Source: Phyllostachys edulis | Lineage: Eukaryota; Streptophyta; Magnoliopsida; Poales; Poaceae | Reading direction: 5' to 3' | Assembly (NCBI GenBank): GCA_036346405.1 | Contig: CM070563.1 | Span: 24,285,022 to 24,349,021, forward strand | Length of the DNA: 64,000 nucleotides | Shown here: positions 10,434 to 21,254 of the stretch, piece by piece | Position numbering within the stretch: position 1 is the stretch's first letter | How the letters are laid out: each line of letters opens with the position of its first letter | Position numbers and translations under genes: made by a program | The notes under the pieces: model-generated | Databases searched by the model: none | Told to the model about the DNA's origin: nothing | The model's input: the letters and a program-made list of their open reading frames with translations, nothing else

Positions 10434-11778
10434 GCAAGACTTACACAAACTAATAAAAGAAAGTGTTTGATAGGACCTATACAAAGGAATAGAAATTTTA
10501 CATGCATAAGGTTAACGACAGAAGGGTTATAATGGTTCAATTTGCAGAAAGCGATACATCTTAACCTACAGTCGCTAAGTTTTGTCAAAGCAGTTTTAAT
10601 AAATCAATTTGGACTAAAAACAGTAAGTAAATCAGAACATAATCATAAACAGCAACAATGTTAAAGTGACAGATCAATATCAACCGTGCATGAAAACCAT
10701 CATGCCGAAATAATTCCCAAAACCAAATTTAGAGCAAAGTCTATACAGGTGACATCAATTCAAGTGTCGTCTCAGAATCGTGACACGCTATTCAATAGTT
10801 TTAAAACCTTGCAGGGGTGTACACCTTTACCCACACGACTTAGTTAGCCCGTAAGCCTCCGGAATAATAGCACACTGCCTTTGGTATGCCGGCCGGGTAG
10901 ACTAAGATTTGGTGTTTTTCAACAAGTTGACGCTATTGAGTTGGACAACCCATGTGAGACTAATCCCGCTTAAACAACGACTGATAGCATCTGCTCAACC
11001 GGAGCCCACATGTTGTGTCGGGAATGCCGACCCAATCAATTAAATGCAAACTCGTGTTAGTCACACATATTAGACCGCAATCGGGGCCCTGAAGGTACGT
11101 ACATGCGATGGAACACATATACGCCCTCACCCTTCTAAGAACATCTGATATCGATATAAACTCCACATGGCATATGACACGGCCCGAAGACTTAAGCATC
11201 TATGCCATATGAAATCAATACACATGTCCTTACTCTCCTGTTCCCAACTCAATAGCATTAACGTTCTACTTAACCAAACAGTGCCCATACACTGCGTGTG
11301 GAAGTTCGTAGGGGCTTGAATTGAGCTATCAGAGTTCAGTCCTTAATCAACCCAGACAAGACATCCACATTTTCCAATTCTCGTGCACCAAGGCACCATC
11401 ACTAGCATCCACTTGTCCAGATTTGAAATCAGTTTGTTAACAAGATTTATAATCATTTCAGATTTAAATAAACTGAACAAAGAATCAAAATAAATAAAAT
11501 TCATTTGTTGTTCCCAGGTTTGACAAGATAAGCTTGCCAAACACTACCGTTCTATGGACTGCATGGCTAAGCAAAGTTCAAACCTAATTATTTTAATACA
11601 AACAATACCTTAAGCTGAGTGTATGATTAAATTCAAGGTAAGCCACAAAGATTGGGTTGTAACTAACTAGAGACAGATCATAAATAATTTTAGAAAATTG
11701 CATGCAACAAGATTACCGTGTTTTGTAAATCTACAGTTCACAAATTTGGGATCAACATGGTGCAGAGAGGAAGCTTGC

Positions 11779-11856
11779 CTTGGTAGCAATAAATAAACTC
11801 TTGCTCAGGTTCTTGCTGCTCAACAATAGACTCAACAATCTCAGAAGAACCAGTGT
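11779..11856 (-). other. Putative LTR exon 2 (A2 copy)
   Basis: 78 nt, a multiple of three, between a strong acceptor (TTTTGTTTTCTTTTAG on the minus strand) and the donor AAG|GCAAGC. The frame reads DTGSSEIVESIVEQQEPEQE and ends CAA-G, phase 1. It joins in frame to exon 3 at 10332-10390 over a 1,388-nt putative intron. In the frame upstream, exon 1 has a TGA about ten codons before the donor and no ATG after it, so how translation would start is unclear. Confidence 0.5.
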
Positions 11857-13023
11857 CTAAAAGAAAACAAAATCCAATGAACACAGGGAAAAACAGAGAA
11901 CAGCATGCATAAAAAGAATGCATGGTCAATGGCTTAATGCATTATTAGCAACATGCTTAAGGTACATTAATTTAATTAAGAATAGTAAACTACAACTAAC
12001 CTTTGCTAATACTATTTACTACAGTTTAGAGTTCAGATTGAGCTACAGCTCCAGATTTCAGAATTGAAACAGGACATAATACCAAAGGATGATTGGCTGA
12101 TTAAAACATGTAGTAAATAATTAATTTTCTTTAGACTAAGAGTATTCAAAGCTGATACTGTGATTTAACTCATCATTTAATAGCATAAAGTGACAAAAGT
12201 AAAAGACTAAGGAGCTTGCTGTGCATGTTGTCGGCCTGAACAACAACAAAAACAGCAAGACCCTTTTTACCAATTTTGGTTAGCTTGGAAAACTACACAA
12301 TATAAAGACTTTAAAGTGGAGTTACAGCTATCTGGGGAGTAATTAATATCACAACTCATTATTGCTAATCCTTAATTGACCGGTTCACAGAAAGAAAGAA
12401 GGATTAGGTCTTTGTCGGTTTTAACCGACAATAACTAACAGAGAGAGGGTTAGCAGCAATAAATGAATTGGTGACCTTAAGACTTTAAAGAAAGATTACT
12501 GGTGATACTAGGGTTTACTTAGGACCTATATAGGCTGACATGCTAGCAAGAGAAACCCTAATTCTTGAAAACGATATGAAAGACCGAAAAGTTATAAAAA
12601 TAACTTTTCAGTCTAAAGAAGATTTGAGTAATCGAAAACAAGTAGATAGCTGGGAGATCTATTGAAGTCTTTAGGATGCTCATGGTGGCAAGAAACAAGA
12701 TTTAACTTACCAGCTTGAGAAGGAAGGAGATGAAGTCAAGTCCTGGCCGAGACAGCAAAGCTCCAAGATCCTTTGCACTGGTTTGACCAAAACGATAGCA
12801 ATGACTTTTAAAGCTCTAAAGATTACCCTACACGTTCTTGACAAGGAAGGGTGGAGCCTACTCACCGGAGCAAGACTTTACCGAGGTGGTGCTCCAACTG
12901 ACCCAAGTCGACAGAGAGCACACCTAGGTCCAACCCTACAACAGATGCCCAAAATCCATATTAATATGAGAATTAGGCATGTTTATGGTTAAACAAAGGT
13001 AAGAGCAAGGAAGCTTCACTAAG

Positions 13024-13247
13024 AAGAAAGGAGGAACGTGAGGATAGCTCTCAGTCAACAATGGCAGAGCTCCCAAAAGCTAGGGTTTAAATAGAGGTGA
13101 ACCTCCAGAGAAACCGAGAAGTGTCCAGAACTGATAAGAAAGGAGGAACGTGAGGACAGCTCTCGGTCAACAATGGCAGAGCTCCCAAAAGCTAGGGTTT
13201 AAATAGAGGTGAACCTCCAGAGAAACCGAGAAGTGTCCAGAACTGAT
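13024..13247 (-). repeat. 112-bp tandem duplication of the core promoter in LTR A2
   Basis: 13024-13135 and 13136-13247 are nearly identical. A1 has one copy. Each unit contains the TATA-like box (13086-13094 and 13198-13206) and flanking promoter sequence, so A2 has two core promoters in tandem. Confidence 0.85.
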
Positions 13248-13355
13248 GAGGTGGCCAATTGATGCTAAATATCTCATAGAATATTTGCATCAATACTGTG
13301 TAATGCATCTACTCTGGCAGCCAAGCCGGTGGTGGCGCACAGTCGAGAGGAAGAA

Positions 13356-13380
13356 GAGAGAGAGAGAGAGAGAGAGAGAG
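13356..13380. repeat. (GA)n microsatellite in LTR A2
   Basis: 25 bp of alternating GA; the A1 copy at 2505-2527 is 23 bp. Slippage is the simple reading. Confidence 0.8.
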
Positions 13381-13673
13381 CTCACTGATGGGTGGGGTTA
13401 TGTTGTCAGCCGCTCCCAAACACGACAACACTGGTCACCGAAAGTTCAATAGATTGGCAGCTGTTCGATTAGAAATGAACGATGGTGATAGGATGGACAA
13501 ATAACCTCCAATCGGTAACTTTTAATATGGGTCGCACGATCCAGATCTAACGGCCGCTCAAATCCGGTGATAAACGCATAAGAATTAAGGAGCACCGTAG
13601 GATTTAAATCCTACGGCCAAATGAGGTTCTGACTTTAAATGCACAAGGTTGGGGCGGTACTGTAGATATTAGA

Positions 13674-14105
13674 TCTAACGGCTACAATGGAATCCCCACT
13701 TAAAGCACGCGCTTTGAAGCGGTACCGTTAGATGGGAATCTAACGGTCAACACGTTTTAGCGCTTTCCCGATTCAAAAACTCAAAAGACTGGTGCGGTTA
13801 GATCTAAAATCGACGGCTAAGATGGATGCAAGACTCGGGCGGTCCGAACGTCACAGACCATCTTAACGGTCCGATTTAAATCCGATGGCTCAGATCTCAC
13901 GGTGCATTTAGACGGTCCGAACGGCACATTAGATCTGGGCGGTTCATTGAAGATCCAACGGTGACTGATTTTGAAGAGGATTTTAATGATTGGAATAAAA
14001 TGCGATGCCGTAGGATTAAGATCCAACGGTGGAGATCACGTGGGGCGTTTGGATGGTCCGAACGGGCCATTAGATCTGGCCCGTCCGTGGAGAATCCAAC
14101 GGCTA
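13674..14105. promoter_or_regulatory. Array of MSA-like sites in LTR A2
   Basis: Exact YCYAACGGYYA matches at 13674-13684, 13739-13749 and 14095-14105, at the positions of those in A1, upstream of the duplicated TATA boxes on the minus strand. Confidence 0.5.
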
Positions 14106-14804
14106 AGATCTCGAGATGGATCGGAGTGGTTAGATGGGAATTGGACGGTGAGGATCGAGGCGCGCGGACGCGTACAAATGCACAGCTTCCCCAATCCTTT
14201 CCCATACGCGATGAAATCAACGGTTCTCACGAACCCGAGCCGGGGCACACACGAGGACGTGACGGTGCGTCTTGGTTACTGCTTGGGACTTAACCTCGTG
14301 GGTGCGAGTCGCTTCTGATCTTTGGGACAAGAGTTTGGCTGAGCGAGTTGACCAGGCCAATTTCAAACCTTCAAAAGTTTGACCGAGACTTAATAAATAG
14401 TAAATAAATTCATAAAAATGTGAAATTTGGCCAAAATGCTACTGGGGTAATATTTGTCCCATATAAATTTTGAAAACCACTGTTTTACCCTTTAAAATAC
14501 ACCAATAATTTACTTCACCGAATAGGTTTTGTTTAAGGACAAATGTTTTTCTCAGGATCAATAATTTCTAAAAATTCAACAAAATTATTTTTGGCCAAAA
14601 TAATTCATCTGGCTTTTAAATAAAATACTTCCCGGTCTCAATACCAACATGGAGTGGTATTTTCTTTTGAAGCTTCGATCAAATATGAATTTTTTTGCTA
14701 GAATTTGGGGAAATTAGATTGTAACATGTTGCCCATTTTGCCAAATGAACAGTGATGCTATGAACAGCATCTTATTACTGTTTATTAGGGCTGAGGCTAT
14801 TACA

Positions 14805-17800
14805 CGTTGATACGGAGTCATTGAACCTTTAGACAAAGGACCAATGTTGATCACCCTTAGACAAGGATGATGCCCCTTGCAGTGGATGATGCTCCACCAC
14901 CATTCACCCAAAAACACACACAACACAATGTTTAGTTTTCAACACAACACACACATCCACCATGCGACCCAGAATTAACGCACACCAAAGTACTAAGTCA
15001 AGAGAGGTTCCATATCCCCCTCGTGTGGTTAGCACGCAAAATTGCTTGGATCAATGGCGCAAGTAATTCGGTCCTCGTTGACTCGGGCATCATTCTAGTC
15101 ACACCCAAAACAATCACACCAACATACGAATATGCCCAAGTCCAAAACATTTTATTTTCAGTTTTAGATTTACAAAGTAACAAAGCAAAAAGTGCTGGAC
15201 ATGTGGTAATAAATAGATTTCTGTGATCAAAGTTATCGACTAAGTCGATAACCGCCCAATTCTACCGTAAGCTAAGCATTTCTAAGCAATATCAACACGT
15301 CATCTACTAAGTGACAAGAGCTCATCCAACGAACTCTAAATCACAGCAAGATATTCCTAGGCTTAGTAGTAGAGATTGAACATTTACCTACAGAGTATGC
15401 ATCTATAGGATCAACTAATCGACAATAATTTAACAACAAAATAGAGCATGCATACATACACTTTGCAAACAATATATTAGACTTTGAAAGTAATGGGATT
15501 AAACATGATCAAACTGCTTGCCTTGCTGGATTTGCTCACTAAGCTGTAGAGGGTCACTCACAGGATCAACGCACTCATCGGCACCTAACGAAAAAGTGAA
15601 AAAGAACCGATAAGAACGAAGAATACTGAAAAGGCTCCACAGCCAACCTTCTCCAAATGCACTAAAATTTTTACAGCAGCAAGAGCATGATTTTTAAGGA
15701 ATTTAGAAATAATAACCAATTGATTTGGATTCTCAACGCAAAAGTTATGGCCAAAACAAATCTGCTCAGCCTGGAAAATGCTGGAAAATTCAAATCGGTT
15801 ACTGTTCATCCGAATTAAATTCTTTTGCACAAATTTCCAAAGAGGTGTTGCACCTGAGATTTTTATGGTAAGAAAAGCACCTTATGATATGAACAACACA
15901 ATTGGATTCACCTCATTTGGAGCAAGAATGCATTTTCTATGATTTTTCAAAGACATGTACAAGAGCACAAAACAAAAAACACCCACAAAGATTTAAAATC
16001 AATGGCAAGCCTAAAACCTATTCAACCATTTAGCACACTAATAGAGGAAGCCAACAAAATTGTTTTCACTCAAAAAGGATCTATAGAGAATTACTTATAC
16101 AATTTACAAGTTAAATGCAATTTTTAGAACAACAGTTAAAGCGTAGTTCTAAACCATTTTACCAATCCATTTTCTGGAGCCGAACTAAGCTTCCAACCAT
16201 TTTTAGATTAAAGCCTATTTCAAACTAGAGCTAACAAAATTTGAATCAACTCAAATGGAGCTACAATGAATTAGTTATGCAATTTTGAAGTTTATTACCT
16301 TTTTCGGTTCACAATTAAATCTCTAGGGAATTTCCTAAATTTGAATCGACGTGGAAAAACCTGGGCCATTGAGATTGAATTGGACAGCCGAAGATGATCC
16401 GGCCGACGCGACGACTCGCGCGCAGAAACCCTGGTCATAGACCGTTGAGATCAAATCCAACGGCCCAACTTGAACGGGCGAACGGACGTGCGCGCGGAAT
16501 CCCTGGTCGCAGACCATTGAGATCAAATCCAACGGTCCAGATTGACTTAACTGCAGCCGCGTTTGGATTTCGTGCGCGCGCGGACACCCGTGCGAATCGC
16601 AACCGCAGAACTGGAGATGGACGGTCCGAAGCGGTCGAAGAAGCGAAACGCTCCCGCGATTTGAGCCGTAGATCAAACGATGGACGGCTCACGGTGAACC
16701 GCGTCGCACACGCGCACGCACTGTGCCGGCGCGTCCGACAACGCAGCCCGACGGCTTCCACGGTTAATCGTCGGTGACTTAGGGCACGGCGGCGCGAACT
16801 AAGGCCTGCTACGGGTGCGCAATAGCAGCGCACACCCATTGGTACCACTCACACCAGCGGTGATGGCCCAGAACGACGGCTAGCCGGAGAGGGGCGGCGC
16901 GGCAAACACTGCTAAAAGCAAAAACGCAAAGGAGCTCCGTAGCGGTTCTGAGAAGTGGTGCCTAAGCATCTATGGACTACCAGGGAGCTACCTGAAGGAC
17001 GCGAAGGCACCGAGGAGGTCTAAGCTGCGCCGGCGACGAAGCACCGCGACGGCGACGACGGCGACAACGCGGGGAAGACAACCTGAGCATCCAGAGAGGG
17101 ACCGCGTCATCGGGATAGCTCCAACATGGCTCAAGGATGGTCCCAGAGCGAGCAATTGGAAAATGGAGCACTCACCGGCGATGGAGACGAAAGGGGGGGA
17201 TTTCAGCCGCAAGCTCCAAACTTCGAATTCAAGCCGCTCCTGTAGAAGCAACCCAAAATTAAGTTAGGGGAAATGATCACCAAGGTGAGAGACTCAAGAT
17301 GACGCAAAGAGCGAGGGAGAAAAGCCACTGGGGCACTGTCTTCACCGAGGAGCTTGAGGTGCAACAATGGCAGCAGAGGTGTTTTGGGTGATTCGAGCTC
17401 GATCAGTAAAGAGCAAGTCGAGAGGGTGTTTAAAGGAAGCGAAGGAGGAACAAGGGGGGCTTAAATAGCTAGAGGAGCAAGGTATGGAGCTAGGGCAAGC
17501 ACCCACGGTGAGCTTGGCCCACGCTCGGCTCACCGGTTGACCAAGGACACGGATGGGATGGGGGCAGCTCTGTACACGACTTTGGGGCCAAAAGCACCAG
17601 CAAGCATTAATTAGCAACAACAAAGACCGGTTGGGAGGTGACAAGGCACTACCCTCTCCCTCGCATGCGCTCTGCCATGGCGTGCTGGCGTTGGCACTGC
17701 GCCGCGCGAGCGAGAGGAAGGGGATGACCCGCCCGGCGTCGAATCAGAAATGGACGGCCAGGATTGGAAGCATCTTGGCGGTTAGATCAAGATCCAAGGG

Positions 17801-18182
17801 TTGACAAGCGGCGCGCCAAACCGACCGAGCCCGGTACCGTTAGTTGGTTCGATCAAGTTGATTGGCTCGAGCCCAACAATGCGAACGGGTGCGCCCAAGG
17901 AACAGTGCAAACCAAGTTTGAGTTTGAATTTGGAAAGTTGAGTTAGGAAGAATTTTTATAGGTAGCAAACTAACTCCGAAAATTCTAAAATTTTAACTGG
18001 AGGTTCCTCACTCCAGGATTAACCTTACATAAAATTTCCAGAGATTTTCATGCATTGCATTTTTCTCAAGAAATTCCTCAAGGTTTGTTCTAGGGTTTGA
18101 CCAATTGGAAAGCTGGTTTGATTTGCCTTCAAAAATTATCAAATAATTTCTAAAAATTATGAAATAATTTAGAGGTGTCACA
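14805..18182 (-). repeat. LTR C-minus, main part
   Basis: Minus-strand LTR beginning TGTGACACC at 18182. 14930-16450 is an inverted copy of 18530-19411 plus 29600-30130. It has a TATA-like GCTATTTAAG (17460-17469), a donor-like CTTCAG|GTAGCT at 16991/16992, and an exon 2 homologue at 15523-15584 (62 nt, so one base short of frame). Its 3' portion continues at 9683-9955. The GC-rich part (16380-17800) gives long spurious open frames on both strands. Confidence 0.75.
15523..15584 (-). other. LTR exon 2 homologue, frame-broken (C-minus)
   Basis: Lies between acceptor TTTTCGTTAG and donor AAG|GCAAGC. It reads GADECVDPVSDPLQ, then loses the frame through a one-base deletion against C-plus. Its intron 2 is where A2 inserted. 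Confidence 0.4.
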
Positions 18183-18487
18183 CATCATCCCTAGAATCCA
18201 GGAAAAATATTTCCAAAGGTTGAACATAAGATTCTTGACAAAGTTGAAAAAGGGTTTGACTTTAGTCAACTGGAGGTTTAGGTTTTGAATTCCACAATTC
18301 CTTTACAAGAATTATAGAAAAGTTCAAAGACTACAAGATGTAAGAAAAGTTTTAATTTCTTCTTATTTTCTTACATTTGAAACACATAGCCATATTAGGT
18401 TACATTTGAAACACAAACCTAGATTTGGTTACATTTGAAACACAAACCCTGGTTGGGTTACATTTGAAACACAACCTATATTTGGAA
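18183..18487. other. Spacer between two C LTRs, with a 29-bp minisatellite
   Basis: About 300 bp of AT-rich sequence with no gene. 18371-18486 is four head-to-tail copies of a 29-bp unit starting TTACATTTGAAACACA. The C-plus homology begins just to the right, so the repeat marks the edge of a truncated LTR. Confidence 0.7.
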
Positions 18488-19411
18488 TGTTACAGGCATC
18501 GCATGTGCTGTGCTCCCATGCGCTTGGGCCGTGCGATTCCAAATCAATGGCCCAGGCTTTTCCGCTTTAAGTTAGTTTTTAAGAAAATGCCGGTAAGCTT
18601 TATTTGTAAACTGAAAATTGTATTAAACTTCAAAATTGCTTAACTATTTCGTTTTAGCTCCTTTTCGGTTGATTCAAATTTTGTTAGTTCTGGTTTTAAC
18701 TAAGCTTTAATCTAAAAATGGTTGGAAGCTTAGCGTTTCTCCAGAAAAATTTGTTAGTAGATTTAATTCCTGTTTAGCTTTATTGGTTGCACTAAAAATT
18801 CTTTTAACTTGAAAAATGCATAAGTTTTTCTCTGTAGCTCCTTTTTGAGTGAAACCAAGTTTGTTGGGTTCCTCTATTAGTGTACTTAATTGTAGAATAG
18901 GTTTTAGGCATGCTACTATTTTTGTGGTTGCATTTAACTTGTGCTCTTTTTCATGTCTTTGAAAAATCATAGAAAATGCATCCTAGCTCCAAATGAGGTG
19001 AATCCAATTGTGTTGTTCATCTCATGTGTTGCTCTGTTTACCATAAAAATTTCAGGTGCAACACCTCTTTGGAAATTTGTGCCAAAAAATTAATTTCGGA
19101 TGAACAGTACCCAAGATGAATTTTTTCAGCATTTTTCAACCGGCTGAAATTGTTTTGGCCATAACTTCAGCATTGAGTATCCAAATCAATTGGTTCTTGT
19201 TGATAAATTCCTTAAAAATGATGCTCTACCTTCTGCAAAAATTTCCTAGCCTTTTGCTAAAGTTGGTTTTTGAGCCTTTTCGGTGTTCTTCGTTCTTATC
19301 GGTTCTTTTGGTTCTTTCGTTAGGTGCCGACGAGTTCGTTGATTACGAGAGTGATCCTCTGCAGCATATTGAGCATGTCTAGCAAGGCAAGCAGTTTGAT
19401 CATATCAATCC
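18488..19411 (+). repeat. LTR C-plus, part 1 (5' truncated)
   Basis: Plus-strand copy of the C LTR. Homology to C-minus begins at about 18530, so the promoter half is missing. It holds exon 2 (19324-19386) and the donor AAG|GCAAGC. The LTR is interrupted by the copia element after TSD 19407-19411 and resumes at 29600. Confidence 0.75.
19324..19386 (+). other. Putative LTR exon 2 (C-plus copy), one stop
   Basis: 63 nt after acceptor TTCTTTCGTTAG. It reads GADEFVDYESDPLQHIEHV, then TAG at 19380-19382, then CAA-G before GCAAGC. C-minus has CAG near the same place, so the stop fits a C-to-T change. Exon 3 is at 30819-30877. Confidence 0.4.
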
Positions 19412-21231
19412 TGTAAGACCAAGAGGTTTTTGGTCATGATATTTGATGATGAACACATTGACAATAAGCTAGAGTTAGTCTCAGTACTTAATGATGAATA
19501 CTTTGTCTCTGGAACTTGTTTGTGCTCTTCAACTGACTTGCATTTGAGTTCTGTTAGTTTCTGCTGAAAATCAGTTCTTGTCAGGATTATCGATAGTACC
19601 GGCTTTGTACATGCGGAACTACCGAAGTGCGGTATGACCGCTTGTGAGCGCGGTAGTACCGCAAGTCAGTGGAATTGAGAAAACGTTCGGACCGTTCTCT
19701 TGTGATCGTTGGATTTAGTTTGGACGATTGAGATCTTGTGAAATGTTCAGACTTTCCAAAGAATCAACGGCTGATACCTTGGTCCGAACGGCTCAATTGA
19801 TCTGGGCCGTCCACGTGGCCAAGAGCTTGAGTTCTGGACTTTTTTCTTTGACACGGTAGTTCCGGAGTTGTTGGCGCGGAACTACCGTGAACCGGTACAA
19901 CCGCGTTTTTATTGCGGTAGTACCGCAAGTCATCCAAGTCTCTCTAGTCCGAAAGTGAAATGTATTTTGATCGTTGGTTTGACGTTTAACGGTGGAGATT
20001 TCGTGTGACGTTCGGACCATCCGAACATCCAACGGCTAAGATGCATGGTCCGATCGACCCATGAATCTAGAGCGTCCACGTGTCAAAGGACATTGTTCTA
20101 AGGACTTTGCGGATGTTTGTGGAGCGGTAGTACCGTTGGTTTGCCAGCGGTAGTACCGCACTTGGTTTTTTCAGAAAGAGAGCTTCTGACAGGTACTGTT
20201 AAGTCAATTTCGGTAGTACCGCAGCTGTGAAACGGTATGACCGCAGGATGGTAATACCGCAGTATGAACGGCGGTAGTACCGCACAAAGGTATGACCGCA
20301 ATGTTGCGCTATGGATTTTCCAGAAGCGATGTTTTTGGAAGTTCTTGAGAATCGGTAGTACCGGTGTGTTTTGAGCGGTACGACCGCGTGTGCGGTAGTA
20401 TCGGACGTATAATGGCGGTAGTACCGATTGTACTCTGAAAAGTTGTCGCTTTGGAGAATTGACTGCGGATTTGTTAATTTTATAAGCTTTATTTTGTTGC
20501 ATAATGCATGATAGTGCTTATGGGTGTGTGTGTGCGCTAATAGATGGTCAAGTTGGAGAACTTGTGCCAAGTTTTGGGTTTCTTTGATCTTTGCATGTGC
20601 AGGTTAGGCGTGAGGACGAATCACGGTCAGTGATGGAGTTTGACTCGGACTAGGATGGGGAATGTGAGGTCTTGGAAGTCGTGGATGTCAAGAAGTGGTT
20701 TGGATCGCGCTGGAGCATGTGGAGATCAAGGGGTACACGTTGGAAGCTACGGGATGGAGTCCTGGAGCCTTACGGCGTAGAGTTTTTGGAAAGACAGGTT
20801 TGGAAGGAGTTCCAAATCTGGTTATTTTGAGATAGAGTCCGTATTGGTGTCATGTTGGACGTGAATAGGACTCTAGCCTATAAGAAGAGGCAGAGGGTGC
20901 GCTTTGTGGGTGTGCAGATTTTAGGGTTTTTGACGATAGCTTGTTTTTGCTGTTTTGCTATGGTTTAGAGGTCTTTTGTGTTGGGGCTTTTAGGGGTGAT
21001 TGCTGAACGCCTTGTAGACACAAATCAAGTTTGATATAAAGTTCAGATTCGTTCAACTTTGGTTCTTGATTTGTTGATCTTGCTGTGCGCCTGAGGTGAT
21101 ACTTGCTGTGAAGTTTTTCAAGTCATCCAAAGAGTTTGATGGAGTTCTTGATAACAAAAATAAGTTGGAATTCGGGGGTCTATTCGCTGCAATCATTCAA
21201 CCCCCCTTCTGATTGCCATTACGATCCTACA
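19412..21231 (+). repeat. 5' LTR of the copia element
   Basis: 1,820 bp, TGTAAGACC to GATCCTACA. It contains a dense array of GGTAGTACCG-type palindromes (about 19590-20430), an exact MSA-like site TCCAACGGCTA (20028-20038) and a TATA-like CCTATAAGAAG near 20877. Confidence 0.95.
19590..20430. repeat. GGTAGTACCG / GGTATGACCG palindrome array, 5' LTR
   Basis: At least a dozen short palindromic units such as GCGGTAGTACCGC (19650-19662, 19914-19926, 20147-20159), with GGTATGACCGC variants such as 19629-19641. A 13-bp perfect inverted repeat CACGGTAGTTCCG lies at 19852-19864 / 19877-19889, with a 12-nt loop. The array is conserved in the 3' LTR (about 27950-28800). Confidence 0.85.
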
Positions 21232-21233
21232 AG

Positions 21234-21245
21234 TGGTATCAGAGC
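21234..21245 (+). other. Primer binding site of the copia element
   Basis: TGGTATCAGAGC, complementary to the 3' end of initiator tRNA-Met, two bases after the 5' LTR. Confidence 0.95.
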
Positions 21246-21254
21246 AAGGTTGCA

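Larger units (their letters stand above)
9956..14804 (-). repeat. LTR A2, family-A LTR inside LTR C-minus (probable solo LTR)
   Basis: 4.85-kb LTR. On the minus strand it begins TGTAACA/TGTAATA at 14804 and ends TTGAGGTCTTACA at 9956. The flanking pentamers are CGCTG (9951-9955) and CGTTG (14805-14809), a 4/5 match. Family-C LTR sequence lies on both sides, which argues for a solo LTR inserted in C-minus rather than the 5' LTR of element A. No primer binding site adjoins 9956. The boundary at 9956 is inferred from the terminal ACA and the flank, because the matching end of A1 is off the window. Confidence 0.65.

Noticed and set aside
18371..18486. 29-bp repeats as a CRISPR array or satellite
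   Set aside because: Direct tandem repeats without spacers, four copies only, in a plant context: an ordinary minisatellite.
20098..20570. Minus-strand open frames of 120-134 aa in the copia LTR
   Set aside because: They arise from the GGTAGTACCG repeat read in the opposite strand and are duplicated in the 3' LTR.
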